Shown here: one piece after another, positions 32,090 through 43,444 of the stretch
Position numbering within the stretch: the stretch's first letter is position 1
How the letters are laid out: every line of letters begins with the position of its first letter
Source: Lutjanus erythropterus
Taxonomy: Eukaryota > Chordata > Actinopteri > Lutjaniformes > Lutjanidae
Length of the DNA stretch: 64,000 nt
Assembly: GCA_020091685.1 (NCBI GenBank)
Contig: CM034613.1
Coordinates: forward strand, 387,177-451,176
Direction: 5' to 3'
Notes under the pieces: generated by a model
The model's input: only the letters and a program-made list of their open reading frames with translations
What the model was told of the DNA's origin: nothing
The model's database searches: none
Position numbers and translations under genes: made by a program

Positions 32090-33900
32090 CATGTACATCT
32101 CAGTGAACTCACTCTTTTGTTTTATTACTACTGTGTTTTTGCATTCAAAACTATGTTTTTGCATTCATATATACATATTTTATTTTAAGGTAAAGAACAC
32201 ATTTGTGATGTCGATTAACACTCTGTGCACTTTTATTCTACAATTTTGTGCTGTTTTTGAGGTTGAACTCCAAAAAAATGTACTTCTTTGTGGAATACCT
32301 CTCAGGTGCACTTCTTCATTTACACATAGAATAACAAAAAATAGAAAATTCTGCTCTGAGCATTTTTGGTGAGGTTAGTTAGAACAGTCAGGGCAGAGGG
32401 CAGTTTTGTTCTCCCTTGAACAAGTTGGCTTAGATTTTTAATGAATTATACAAAAAAAACTCAATTTTCTCTTGGTCCTGAAATTTGCAAAAAAATACAT
32501 AAAAGCATCACATTATGCATTGCAATTTTTTTTAGAAAAGCTGTGAAATCAGGCATTTTAGGCTTCAACCATCCCAAAAAAGGCCTGCGAAATCCTAGAA
32601 AAAATGTTACATTATTGCAAAATGCTATTTACAAATACTGTAAGTTAACCCTCAGACTCTCCTGGGAATCCTGCGGATGCCCCATAATCTTTATCTTTGT
32701 CAGTTTTGTTTAACTATATGTTTAAATTTGTGTTACAGTCCTTGGCCCATTAAATAATTCTGATGTCCACGTTTCATTTATCAAGTTTATTTTTACCCCC
32801 AGAAATACAACAACAGCATTACATTCTCACCCTGTCATATATATTGACCTCACAGATGGAGACAACAGGACTAAGACAGTGTGAAATTTTTTCTCTGTGA
32901 CTCATGATCTTTTGAAATTCATTTTAATATAAACACAAGAGTAATAACTACTGAAAAATCAACATAAAGCAGTGAGAGGTACAGTGGTATTAAAATAAAT
33001 GAATGTGCTAAATATATCAGCTTCATTCCTGCCTTTCAGTCACACAGACATTTTTAGCATCCATTCAAACCACCAGAGAGAGGTGTACTGTTTTTTCTCC
33101 TCCTCCATTCAAAGTGCTTTAGAAGCTTTTTATTATAGTTCTTCAGCCATGTGAACAGACAGCGTCTGTGGCCAGGCTGCAAGGCTAATGACGTTCACGG
33201 TGCTGTGCAGGGCTGAACGGAGCAACAGACACCAGCTTCCATTCATTTTAATGACACAGAGACTTAATGTCACAGAGACTTGTCTGTTGTTTGAGGTCCA
33301 CAGTGACACAGTGGAGAACGTAGTGGCTGTCATTCACTGTAAAAAAAACCAAACAAACTGAAGAGACAGATGTAATTTTGTAATGATTCAAATGTTTCTA
33401 GTCAAATAAACATATATATTCAGTTGATCATAAGAAAATAATTAAAAAAAAGAACAGGCAATGCATGCTGGGAAGTGTGCTAAAATGCTGCTCCTTTTTC
33501 TTTAGAAGACTTAATTGAATTCTGTTCCATACATGCATCCAACTCATCATCACAACTCAAGACTGAAAAGACTCCAAGCTTAAAGAACTCATGTTTATAA
33601 GTTCTGATGTGTTGTGAAAATGAATACTGAAATAAATAACTGTGATTGGTGACTTCAAGTCTCTGCAAGACAACTGTCTTGTCTTGTCTGATATGACAGA
33701 CAGAAATTAACTGAAATCAGTGGCTCTGTGGACAGCAGGATGTACAATTACATTTGACTGTTTATTTCCCATTTAATTTTACATTTTATTTATATCTGTA
33801 TGACCCCCCAGGAGTCTCTGTAGATGCAGATGTATGGACATGAGACGATAAGACCTGTCTGTCTGTCTCTAACAGAGGACCATCTGTGCTAGTATGATGG
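32090..33900. other. No recognised gene
   Basis: Abrupt change to AT-rich, repeat-like DNA. A block at 32540-32700 (AAAAAGGCCTGCGAAATCC, AACCCTCAGACTCTCCTGGG) looks like an interspersed repeat. No exon is supported. Confidence 0.4.
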
Positions 33901-33924
33901 GAGAAAAGATCTGTAAGTCATTGC

Positions 33925-34180
33925 GATGTGAATCTTTTCTCAAAATAATGACTTATCACAAAATAATGATTTAGTGTGTCAAAATATTAAATTAATAACT
34001 CAAAGTAATGAAAACATTTTCTCAAAATACCGACTTAACACAAGCCAGTATTTTGAGATATTAACTTAATATTTTGAAATACTGAATCATTATTTCTAGA
34101 CACTAAATCTTTATTTTGAAAAACTAAATCATTAATTTGAGATAAATCAGTATCAGATATTTCTTTTGAGATAAATTGTT
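33925..34180. repeat. Bidirectional AATAATGACTTA-type repeat ladder
   Basis: Imperfect units such as CAAAATAATGACTTATCA occur in one orientation up to about 34035. Reverse-oriented units such as ATATTTTGAAATACTGAATC follow, giving a large degenerate hairpin. A similar short piece is at 35495-35575. Confidence 0.6.
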
Positions 34181-34439
34181 GTTATTCATATGTTTGTATT
34201 AATTTGAATGGCTTCATAAACCATATCTGTAGTTAATGTTGTGGATGTTTTACGATGACAACTTTCTCAGCAGCCTCCAACTGTGACTGACTTCAGGGTC
34301 CCTACTGATGAACGTTCATCAGTCATCAGTAATCATAATGATGAATTATTTCAATTCAAGATGAAGCACAACTCATTTGAGAATCATAGTTGTTAAAGCA
34401 TGAATGTGTTCATCAGTTCCATGTTGTTATATTTTATGT

Positions 34440-34640
34440 TGTTAATCTCAGTCCACAGTGTAGAGTAAAAGTATAAAGTATCAGAAACTGTAAATAGTCA
34501 TATAAAGTACAAGTACCTCATTGTTGTGTTTCAGTACAGTACAGTTTAAGTACAGTAAATGTATTTCTTTATATTCCACAAACTGCTGCTAGATGAGTTA
34601 AATAGTTTAGTAGATCAGAGATCAGACAGCAGCTCAGAGT
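34440..34640. repeat. MITE-like fragment with AAGTACAAGTACCTC
   Basis: AAAGTACAAGTACCTCATTG and AGTACAGTTTAAGTACAGTA are typical of a fish MITE internal region. Ends are not defined. Confidence 0.45.
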
Positions 34641-34967
34641 TTGGACCCTTTAGTTCTGTGACTTTGTTAAATGAAAACTGTGATTTATTAAGTTATTTAG
34701 TGATTTATTTTTGATTTTTGTTGTTTCGTGCCTTCATATACTTTTACATAATGTGTAATAAATCACCTAAAACACACCTTAATTGTCCTTTAACTGAAAG
34801 CTTAAATTCATGCCACAAAAACCATGAACAATAAATAATAAACTACAGATAAAAGAGAAAAAGAAGACATGTTTTGTTTTGATGTGGTCTTTATGCACGA
34901 CCAGGGTCACATCAGTGGTTAAATGTGTTAAATATTTGATAAGAATATGTTTTTAACTCCATTTGTA

Positions 34968-35500
34968 AATTCTCTGTCAGTGCGTGAATCACAGTCAATC
35001 AGGACCACAGTGACCCTCAGTGGTCTCACACTGAAAGAACACAAAGTGACACAAACACATACACTGTGCGTCAGGAATGTTCTAGCTCACACTTGAAGCG
35101 TGTTTTTGTATTTTTTTTTTCTAATGTTTTCAGATATGATCAAAGAATACTCCAGTTTATAAGTGTTTATATATTGTTGGGATGAAAACATGCTTTATAC
35201 TTACTATAATACATACTATAGGGTAATTTGTTTCTTCTATTTTGGCTACATGGTAAAGCATGAGAAATGTAAGAACATATGATGTGATTCTTCTGTATGA
35301 CGCCTGTGATTTGTTGTTGTTGAAAAGTGTGAAAAAGTGTGATGACACATACATGACAATTTTTACGCTGGTTGAGAGTCAGCTTTACTTGTATGTGGCA
35401 GGCCACATTTACAATGCTAATGAATGTTGTACTTCCTCATGTATCTCAAAGAGTGAAGGGATGAGCTTCAAAGTTCACTACAGCAGTTGAAATTATTTTA
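34968..35500 (+). repeat. Duplicated segment Q, copy 1
   Basis: Similar to 46645-47040 in the same orientation, about 11.7 kb away. Shared blocks are AATTCTCTGTCAGTSYGTGA, AGGACCACAGTGACCC, CACTTSARGCGTGTT and GAGCTTCAAAGTTCACT. This copy has about 130 bp of extra sequence in its middle. Nature unknown; non-coding. Confidence 0.65.
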
Positions 35501-35616
35501 AAACACAGAATAATAATTTAGTGTCTTAAAATAATAATTCAAGGACATTAAATTCGTATTTTAAGATACTAAATCAGCCAACACAAAGAAAGAAAATGAT
35601 AAGGAAAAAAAGAAAG

Positions 35617-35618
35617 TA

Positions 35619-35671
<53 letters not shown>
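35617..35671. repeat. (AAT)n microsatellite
   Basis: About 17 near-perfect TAA/AAT triplets. Confidence 0.95.
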
Positions 35672-35762
35672 CATGCAAATTAAGAAATAAGTGGACACAT
35701 GGAGCAAAAGCAAAAACAGGCAGTTGCACACAGAACTGAAATCTTAATCTCATTATGAGGGC

Positions 35763-36940
35763 CTACATGGGCAAAAGAACAGTTTTGGACATGAAAAATG
35801 ACAGAGCTGTGATGCTCATGCAGCCTGTACCTCGTGAGTTTGCTAGTTCTGGCCTCTACTGTGTGGACAGAGACAAAGATGCTGAGAAGAGCCAGACTGA
35901 AGATAACTGATTACAGAAAACATGCCTCAGTCGAGTGAAACTCAAGATGAAGTCCTTAAAGTAACAAAGAACATGTCCACAGATGAGAAATCCAAAGTTC
36001 TCCTGAAACTTCATAAGCAGTTTGTCCACACATCTGCAGTTCGACTGCAGAAGCTCATCCAAAGCTCTGGAAATAAAAACAAAGGATGTATTACTATAGA
36101 GTAATATAATAATATATATAATATATAGAGAGAGAGTATAATGAGACAGTAGCAGTGGACCTGCACAAGTTGGAGCCAGGTGTGTGGTATCTCCACATCA
36201 TTGACCATTTCATATGTTTCAGTGCAGGAAACATTGTGAAAACAAAAAGGTCTTTTATCATTCACACATGGGTAACTGTCCATGGTCCCCATGGTGACTA
36301 TACAGCAATGAGATCAGAGACATGAGAGAGAACTTCAATATCGAGATAAGGACAACAGAAGGATACAGTCAGTATAGCAATGGGCTACTGGAAAGACACA
36401 ATCAGACACTCACAAATCATCCAGACGGTGAAACGAGAAAATGGATGTGGCTGGCACACTGTCCCAGACTGGGCCCTTATAGCTAAGAACAATATGCTCA
36501 GTGTTCATGGTTACAGCCCACATCAACTGGTATTTGGACAGAATCCTAACCTCCCTTCTGTATTACTTGATAAGTTACCTAATCTAGAGGGTACCACTGT
36601 AAGTGTGAGGGTAGGAGAACACATATCAGCATTACAGCAAAACATTCACAGAGGTGGAATGCTCATAGAGGATAAGGAGGCACTGCACAGGCAGCTCAGA
36701 CCCACAGATGACAAGTATGAGACAGGAGACATGTTACCAATGAGCAGACTGCACAGAGTGGAAGGGACCAGGAGAGGTTATTATTCTAGGCTTTCTAAAG
36801 TGAACACACAGGATGAGGATGAGCAAATTCAATGAAAGGCAGATACTGATCTGAACACAGACAAACAGGACAACATTAGTGACAGGGAGGTGAATACAGG
36901 AGAAGTAAAAACACTGAGATGTCAAAGGTTGCAAATTGGT
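35763..36940 (+). pseudogene. Ty1/copia-like retrotransposon, protease end and integrase
   Basis: Broken reading frames give, in order: a protease-end-like peptide (YMGKRTVLDMKNDRAVM), an integrase zinc-binding start (LLKLHKQFVHTSAVRLQKL), an integrase core start with the first Asp (ETVAVDLHKLEPGVWYLHI), a segment where the second-Asp motif has been deleted, the third catalytic position in SNGLLERHN, and a C-terminal part (GYSPHQLVFGQNPNLPSVL). Frameshifts and stops separate them, and a tatata insertion lies at 36105-36130. Protease directly before integrase, with no RT between, is the copia gene order. The matching RNase H end lies at 42565-42790. Confidence 0.65.
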
Positions 36941-37375
36941 TCAAGCTAAATAAATTGTTTCTTAATATTAAAAAACTAAAAAAATAAGTGTTACTGTAGC
37001 GACAATGCAAAAAGAAGTATTGATGGTATACCGATCACACAAGTCTCTTGTGTCTGTTTGTCATCCACTAGAACACATAAAAAACATACATGAAAGCAAC
37101 ATATTGGATGCATCTAAAAAAAATTGCAAAAATCATTGGAGTCATCTGTAAATTGGTTATAAAAAATACTAGCTCACCTGCATTTTTCAGTAATTATTTT
37201 CATTTTAATTCAGATCATCATTCCCACAAAACCAGACAATCTACCCACCTTCATCAGGTCACTTTTCTGTCAAATATTTAGGACCCAAATCATGGAATGA
37301 TTTAAATCAGCTCCCAGGTCAGTCCTTGGCTGTGTTTAAAAAACATCTAAGGAGAACTTCTTTGGAAAATCCTAG
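36928..37375 (+). pseudogene. LINE (jockey/CR1-group-like) RT C-terminal relic
   Basis: Translated pieces NWFKLNKLFLNIKKTKK and later HKTRQSTHLHQVTF and SWNDLNQLP resemble the post-catalytic and C-terminal parts of non-LTR reverse transcriptases. Most of the thumb region is deleted. Clade assignment is uncertain. Confidence 0.4.
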
Positions 37376-37424
37376 AACTGATCAGCTCGCCATCAAGCCT
37401 CTGCAGAAGCCTGACAACAACCTG
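37376..37424 (+). repeat. Fragment of the same hAT MITE as at 17.3 kb
   Basis: GATCAGCTCGCCATCAAGCC followed by TCTGCAGAAGCCTGACAAC matches the centre of the hAT MITE seen at 17590-17640. It ends exactly where the Harbinger element starts. Confidence 0.55.
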
Positions 37425-38290
37425 GGCCGCGTTTCCCAGTTTCGATGTATCTTAGTGCTCTACGAAGGTCTCTAAGATATACCTTTGCAAAGGAACTTCT
37501 TTTCCTACGAGTGTTTCCCAAACTGTCCCTTAAGGTACATCGTAAGTTGGAGCTGTCCTTCACCACAGTGTTGAAAGTGTATTAATCGATGCTGCACGCA
37601 TCGATTGATCACTTATAAAGGTAAATAAATGATGTTGTAATATTACAAGCCTTGCCACAATAATTTTACCTCCATCAAATATTATATCATAAATGCTCTG
37701 CCTCCCAGAGATCATCTGCTAAACTATTTGAAACCTAGTCCACACATACACAGGTATTTTTTCTTTTTTTTTTTTAAACAGCGAAACCAAATCTCTGTCC
37801 AGACGAGTGATTTGGCACATTTTCATGCTAAATCCCCATCCATATTAACATGCCTGAAGCATGTCACATAAAAAAAATATGTGTATCCTGTTATAAACAA
37901 AAAAAATACCAATGATGAAGCACACAAACGTGATTGCTGCTCACAGCATCCTCCCAGATAAAGCTGACGTTACTGAAAAATTTACACAAGCATACGTTTT
38001 TGTCTCTCTTTTTACATCATTGCAGTCCCAATGCCAGTTTGTGTCTCACATATACGTTTTCCAACATCAGTTCTGTCAATGTACAGACTGCAAATCTGTT
38101 GTTGTCATGCAATAGGCACCTGTAGCAGCAGCATATCCACTTTTCATTGTGTGTGTGTGTGTGTGCGCGCGTGCCATAATTAATCGCAGGTGCATGCGAT
38201 TACCAATTTAATGTATTGTGCACTGGGATTGGTTCATGTGGCCTATACAGGTTCACGGGTAGCTGCACATATGTGCAACATTGTGACACA

Positions 38291-39187
38291 ATGGCTGAGA
38301 AAGCAAGGCACACGAGTGGAGCAACCTTCACGAAGGAAGAACTGGAGGTGATGCTGGATGAGGTGGCACGCAACAGGAGTGTTTTGTTTGGATGCTTTCG
38401 CAGCGCGGATTCAAACATAGCAAAGGCTGCTGCTTGGGCCAACATTGCCAGAAAAATGGCTGCTTCCAGCACTGGCCCACCCAGACAGTGGACCGTGGTC
38501 CGGAAAAAGTGGCAAGACTTCGCCAGTGTGGCCAAAAGGCGAGGGGCAGAAACCAGTGGTGGACCCAGTGCTTCTCCCACCCTCACCCCGGAGGAGGAAA
38601 GGGCCCTCTCGATCATTGGCCCTACAGCTTGCCAAGGCATCATGGGAGGCATTGATGTCCGTGGTGGAGAGGGACCTTCCACCCCCCAATCCCCTGCTGA
38701 GGTGGGATTCACTCTGCAGTCCTCTGGCGAGAGATCAACTCCACTGGCGCGTCCCAACCCCACCTCGCCACCATTAAGTTCCTCGTGCTCTGGCTCTCCC
38801 CCCATCCCACACGAACCCTGCTTTAGAGGCGCCTGCAGAGCCCCACGCACAAGAGATGGGATGTCTAGGATGATGCACGCCAGACTTGTGCGCTGCGACT
38901 GCAGCGAGGAGCTTGTACAGTTGGAAAGGGAGAAACTGGAGGTGCTGCGGGGCATCGAGGCCCAACTGAAAACCTCCAACAGCCTCCAGCGGGAGATACT
39001 GGCGCTGCAGAGGGCATCCGCGTCATCTGCAAAGAGAACAGAATCGGAACAGTCATTTAAAAACGCTACACTTACCTTGAAGTGGCGGAATGATTGTCAC
39101 CGATATGGAGGGCCCCTGGATGGCCAGCTGCCTTTCCATAAGGGTCAAACTCTTGAAGTTGCAGTAAATGCCGCTTTTCATTGTTAA
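38291..39187 (+). CDS. Harbinger Myb/SANT-like DNA-binding protein
   Basis: Intact frame of 298 codons from ATG 38291; the in-frame extension upstream to 38216 is less likely because MAEKARHTSG starts a typical protein. Residues about 12-85 form a Myb/SANT-like trihelix (FTKEELEVMLDEV ... WANIARKMAA ... WTVVRKKWQDFASVAKRR), with spaced tryptophans and a basic third helix. A Pro/Ser-rich linker follows, then a charged helix near residue 215-265 (EELVQLEREKLEVLRGIEAQ) suited to dimerisation. In PIF/Harbinger elements this protein brings the transposase to the ends and to the nucleus. The last codons after about 39057 may be past a lost splice site. Its integrity contrasts with the broken transposase. 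Confidence 0.75.
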   Translation: MAEKARHTSGATFTKEELEVMLDEVARNRSVLFGCFRSADSNIAKAAAWANIARKMAASSTGPPRQWTVVRKKWQDFASVAKRRGAETSGGPSASPTLTPEEERALSIIGPTACQGIMGGIDVRGGEGPSTPQSPAEVGFTLQSSGERSTPLARPNPTSPPLSSSCSGSPPIPHEPCFRGACRAPRTRDGMSRMMHARLVRCDCSEELVQLEREKLEVLRGIEAQLKTSNSLQREILALQRASASSAKRTESEQSFKNATLTLKWRNDCHRYGGPLDGQLPFHKGQTLEVAVNAAFHC

Positions 39188-39859
39188 AATGAAGGCCAAC
39201 ACTTCATGATTACATCTTTGCAACTTCATTTAAAACTTTAGAGAATGTGGAACAAAAGGGTATGGTGAGTCTATTGAGCACGCTTCTACGGCTTAGCTTC
39301 ATCTCCGAGGGGGTGGGGTGGGGTGGGGGGATCCCTCGGAGACAAAGCTGAGCCATAGAAGGGCGCCAAGTGCGCTCAAGAGATTCACTCATGTTCATAT
39401 ATGGCAAGGTGTCCATATAAGGAAAGGTTCATCACAGCAGGTGTTAAAAGCAGCTATTAAAGCTAACCCCTTAGCCAACATGTCATCTGTCTCCATGTGG
39501 ACTACAAGTTTTGCCTCTCTTGGCCACCCTACATTTTATTGGCTAATTGTTTTTAAAAATGAATTTGTGTGCCACACTTTATGATAGTGGGCTTATTGTG
39601 GGGAGAAATAAAGGGTAACTGTGATGCTTTGGTGACTGTGAGACATGGACCATTTACACAGGAAAAGTGGAGGAGAAAAAAAAACGGGAACTTCAGGCAA
39701 AAATGTTGATGATGTTTTGTCTTGTTTGCAAACCGGTGTTGTACAGTGCTGCACGATGTTCAGGCGGGGGACTGACACTATCGTCGTCGTCATCATCTCC
39801 TTCATTCTCCTCCAGAGGAAGACTTTCTCGCGTACGTACAGCAGTGTTGTATGACGACA

Positions 39860-40477
39860 ATGACAGCACAGAATTTTGCTGAACGCTCCTCTGGCAGCAT
39901 CTTGTCCCACAGCCGAGTCGGCCCAGATGTAACTGTCGTGCGTGCTGCCGGGCCACTTGGCAACAACATCCCCAAAGAGCCCTCTGTGGTCCACCACCAC
40001 TTGGGTGTTGATGGCAGAATATCCCTTCCGGCAGATGAAGGCCTGGTCCATCCATGGATGGGTTGGACATGGGCATTAGGGTCCCATCCACCAGTCCAAT
40101 CACCTGTGGAAGCCTTGGTGTGCCCCTGTGATGTCCTCTCTCCCCGCAAGCATCTTAATGTACTCTTGTGCATGACGCACAAGGACATTGGTCACCGCCT
40201 CCACACTCCGTGAAACCGATGCCTTGCTCAGCCCAAATCCATCTCCCATCATCTCCAAAAAGCTACCCACTGCGAAAAAACACAAAGCTGCCAGAAGCTG
40301 TACCTCTGGGCTGAGAGAAAAGTTGCACTTGGTAGCTCTGGAAATGTGCGGGGACACAAGTGTAAGCAGCTTCAGGATCTCCTCACGTGGTAGCCGGTAC
40401 TTGGACAGGATGGCGCTGTCTGAGAGGACATCAAGTGGACTGAAGTTTGTTCTTTTAAAGTGGTTGACATGAATCAA
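39860..40477 (-). pseudogene. PIF/Harbinger (HARBI1-type) DDE transposase
   Basis: Starts MIHVNHFKRTNFSPLDVLSD. The N-terminal helical region (REEILKLLTLV, FFAVGSFLEMMGDGFGLSKA, SVSRSVEAVTNVL) is intact for 125 codons. A frameshift near 40100 precedes the first catalytic block IGLVDGTLMPM, and another near 40050 precedes KGYSAINTQVVVDHRGLF and the second block WPGSTHDSYIW. The conserved third block with the catalytic Glu is absent; after about 39880 the reading is unrelated. With two frameshifts and no third acidic residue it cannot catalyse transposition. The Myb gene is convergent, 0.7 kb away. Confidence 0.85.
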
Positions 40478-40746
40478 AAATGTCTACGCGGACGGCGACA
40501 CCTTTGGTTCATTTGATTGAGCGCAATGATATGCAGTATTGCATCCATAATCTAGTCTACAATGAAGCAAGTAGAGGCGATGCGCATGGTCGCTTATATA
40601 GCTGGTGATGCCCGCTTGATTAGTTTCCAGCCAGCCTCATTAGACGCATCAGTTTGTCAAATATCTGTTGGATATCCAGTATAAAGTGGTGGGGAACAGG
40701 CTGTAGCCTAGTCAGAAAAAACATATCGTCAGTTAGTCAGCTCCAT

Positions 40747-40795
40747 TAAATGAATAAATGAATGAATAAATAAATGCATGAATAAATAAACACAT
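40747..40795. repeat. (AATG/AATA)n tetranucleotide repeat
   Basis: Imperfect AATGAATAAATGAATG array directly before the L1 5' truncation point. Confidence 0.85.
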
Positions 40796-40799
40796 TTTT

Positions 40800-42560
40800 T
40801 CAAGGAATTTGGTTCTCTATCGGGGTATAAAATCAACTGGACAAAATCAGCACTTTTTCCATTAAATCCAGAATTGGATCCCAGTACATTACCCCAGCAT
40901 ATTCCTAATGTCAATCAATTTAAATACTTGGGGGTAGACATTTTCGCCTCTAAAATTGAATCAGATCTCGTTAGATGGCCATACCTCCCAAAATCACTGC
41001 AAGCTCGTGTATCAATAGTTAAGATGGATATATTACCACGGATAATTTTTTTCTCTTCCATGTTACCTTTACTTCCCCCAACTGATTTTTGGGATAAAAT
41101 TCGCTCTTTGGTATCCAATTTTGTTTGGGGTGGGAAACGACCTTGCATTAAGTTGATAACTCTCCAGCGCCATAAATCAGAGGGTGGCCTTTCAGTTCCT
41201 AATTTCAAGCACTATTTCTGGTCTTTTGTCTTAACCATTATCAGTTTGGCTGAATTCTGATTCAGTCACCTGTTGGAAGGCTATAGAGGTTAAGTTAGCA
41301 TACCCACATAGACTAGAAGACCTGATTTACTTTGCTGTTCCCCTGAAATGGGCTAAGTTGCGCCTTGGCCCCATAATGAGTTTTCTTTTGTCAGTATGGT
41401 GGCTGGCAGAAAAGGAATGTAATATAACATGTAAATGGCACCTTAAGAGCCCAATCTTTCATAAATACTCTCTTCTCACTGGGGGGGGTCCCATTTTCAT
41501 GTTCATCCTGGAGCACTAAAGGGGTTCATACAGTTACATTTATTTATAAAGAAAATGGTCTCTGCAATTTTAATGATCTAAGAGTGACTTACAATTTACC
41601 AGGATCTTCCTTTTTTCTATACCTCCAACTGCGGTCATCCATGAAAACGTATGGAGTACCATGGAACACCCCACTAACCACTCACCTCTTACACTCCATT
41701 TTGGTCAACAGAGGACGGAAAGGAGGTGTGGTCTCTAAACTGTATTCACTCTTCCGCAATGCTTCCTATAAAGTTCTGCTCATTACACAAGTGTGGACTG
41801 AGGACTTGAAACAGTACACTGGAGAGGATTTGCTCGACTGGGAGGGGATATGGTCCTCAATTGTTATTGCTTCCAAAAACCCAGATCACCAACAGATTCA
41901 CTTCAACTTTATTCATAAGACTTACCTCACACCAAGGAAGGCTTATCTCATGAAACGGTTATCATCCCCAAACTGCGTTGGTGCACAGATGGACTTACAG
42001 GTTCCTACATGCATATGTATTAGGAATGCAGGGATGTGAAACGTTTTTGGGGTGAGGTCTGTGCCACTCTGTCTAATGTTTTGGGTTTAACTGTGCCATG
42101 CTCTCCCATCTTGCTACTTCTGAATGACACTGCCTCACTGAAACTAACATGTATTGGTAGACGTATATTCTTAACGGGCATCACTGCTGTCAAAAAGATG
42201 CTAGCGTTACGCTGGAAACCACCACATACAGTCACAAAATCTCAGTGGATTAACACATTTAGTGATATCATTAATATGGAGCTTTCAGTGGCGAGGATGC
42301 ATGGTGCGCGAGCTGGCACTATTTCTGCATGGCAAGATATGGCAGATAAAATTAAAGAGTTAATGTAACTGTCATTTTTACAAAAAAATAAAAAATTGTT
42401 TTCCTTACATCCTGCACTTTTCACTGAATATGGAATATGGAGACCCATGGGGAGAGGAATGGGAGGGGAGGGAGGGATCGCCACAGGTCTTTTGTTTTCA
42501 TTCTGTATTACCCCATGTACGGACGTAAAATATCAATAAAAAGTTGATCACAAAAAAAAA
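40800..42560 (+). mobile_element. 5'-truncated fish L1 retrotransposon
   Basis: Begins inside ORF2 with KEFGSLSGYKINWTKSALF, after the RT catalytic motifs, and runs through the C-terminal region (FKYLGVDIFASKI, NFVWGGKRP, HKSEGGLSVPNFKHY) to the end near codons reading MADKIKELM. Frameshifts near 41260, 41550 and 42020 break the frame. The 3' end has TCAATAAAAAGTTGATCAC and an A-rich tail at 42545-42568. About 1.7 kb is left of a usual 5-6 kb, typical of incomplete reverse transcription. No RT active site is present. Confidence 0.8.
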
Positions 42561-42564
42561 CAAA

Positions 42565-42790
42565 AAACAGGTCACTGAGAAGAGACTCCTGCCGGAAATA
42601 ATACTCATACAAAGTGAGAAAATCAAAGAGGATTTCTGATCAGATACAAAATCCCAACTTGCTGACTGTCTTACTAAAAAAAACAGTTTGTTTACATGCA
42701 CTTATGGAAGCACTAAACACTTTTGTTTGCATTATCGTTTTGTTCAGGGCGTCACTCAGGAACTAGTTTGTTTATGGTCACTGGATGACC
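42565..42790 (+). pseudogene. Copia-like RNase H C-terminal end
   Basis: Right after the L1 tail the plus strand reads VTEKRLLPEI and, after a stop, SQLADCLTKK. The ADCLTK motif marks the end of RNase H in Ty1/copia pol proteins. It most likely continues the element whose protease/integrase part is at 35763-36940. The RT and most of RNase H are missing. Confidence 0.55.
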
Positions 42791-43220
42791 ATGATGTTTT
42801 TACTAAAAATGAGGGAGATTGCATGTATTTCATGTATTTCAAATGTAATCTTTTATAGTATTATGAAAGGGGAAAAAAAAGAATACATACCTTTTCATGT
42901 GGCATCTCCTGACTCCAACTTTCCTCCAACCATAACATTCTTCTCACTCTGCTTCATACCGTACGTTCATACCGTACGTTGAACGGTCCACAAATGGTGA
43001 CGCCATTTCCAGTGAAGTTTAAAGGAGTTTAACAGTGAAAGGGTGGCGCTTATATAGCAGATTTAATCTGAAACTCAGAACATAACCAGGTTATGAGATC
43101 AACATAAATTACCATGGTGACCAGGTTAAAAGAGAGCCACCTTTGTGATACTGAAAAGCCTGGCTTTACACTCAACATAGCTCGCTAACCCATTAATCTT
43201 GCTTCGTAGTACACCTCTCT

Positions 43221-43440
43221 GTGCTGGGATAGTCTGTTGTCAAACTCCCCTGTGTTGTGATTGGCTTTTGTAAATCTCATTCATTTTGTGATTGGCTGTT
43301 GTAAAACCCTCCTGTTTTGTGATGGCTGTTATAATAAAAAAATGTGCTGTGGTTGGCTATTGTAAAAACCACCTGTGCTGTAATTAGCTGTTGTAAAATC
43401 CTCCTGTGTTGTGATTGGCTGTTGCAAAAAACTACCTGTG
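43221..43440 (+). repeat. 31-bp minisatellite carrying CCAAT boxes
   Basis: Seven imperfect units of about 31 bp, consensus GTTGTGATTGGCTGTTGTAA plus AACCCTCCTGT. Several units contain ATTGG, the reverse of a CCAAT box. Unit ends vary in A-run length. Confidence 0.8.
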
Positions 43441-43444
43441 CTGC

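Larger units (their letters stand above)
37425..40720. mobile_element. PIF/Harbinger transposon, right end missing
   Basis: The left terminus GGCCGCGTTTCCCAG follows CTG (37422-37424), a candidate 3-bp target copy. It resembles the palindromic MITE terminus at 17419. The element carries the two genes expected of PIF/Harbinger: a Myb/SANT-like gene (38291-39187, plus) and a DDE transposase (minus, to 40477), arranged tail to tail. No right terminal repeat is found before an AATG repeat and an L1 insertion at about 40800, so the right end is probably lost. The outer right limit is approximate. Confidence 0.8.

Noticed and set aside
33133-33333. 66-codon minus-strand frame as an exon
   Set aside because: No splice sites in register and no recognisable domain.
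38200-38979. 259-codon minus-strand frame
   Set aside because: Antisense shadow of the Myb-like ORF, lacking any recognised domain.
39851-40213. 120-codon plus-strand frame
   Set aside because: Antisense shadow of the Harbinger transposase.
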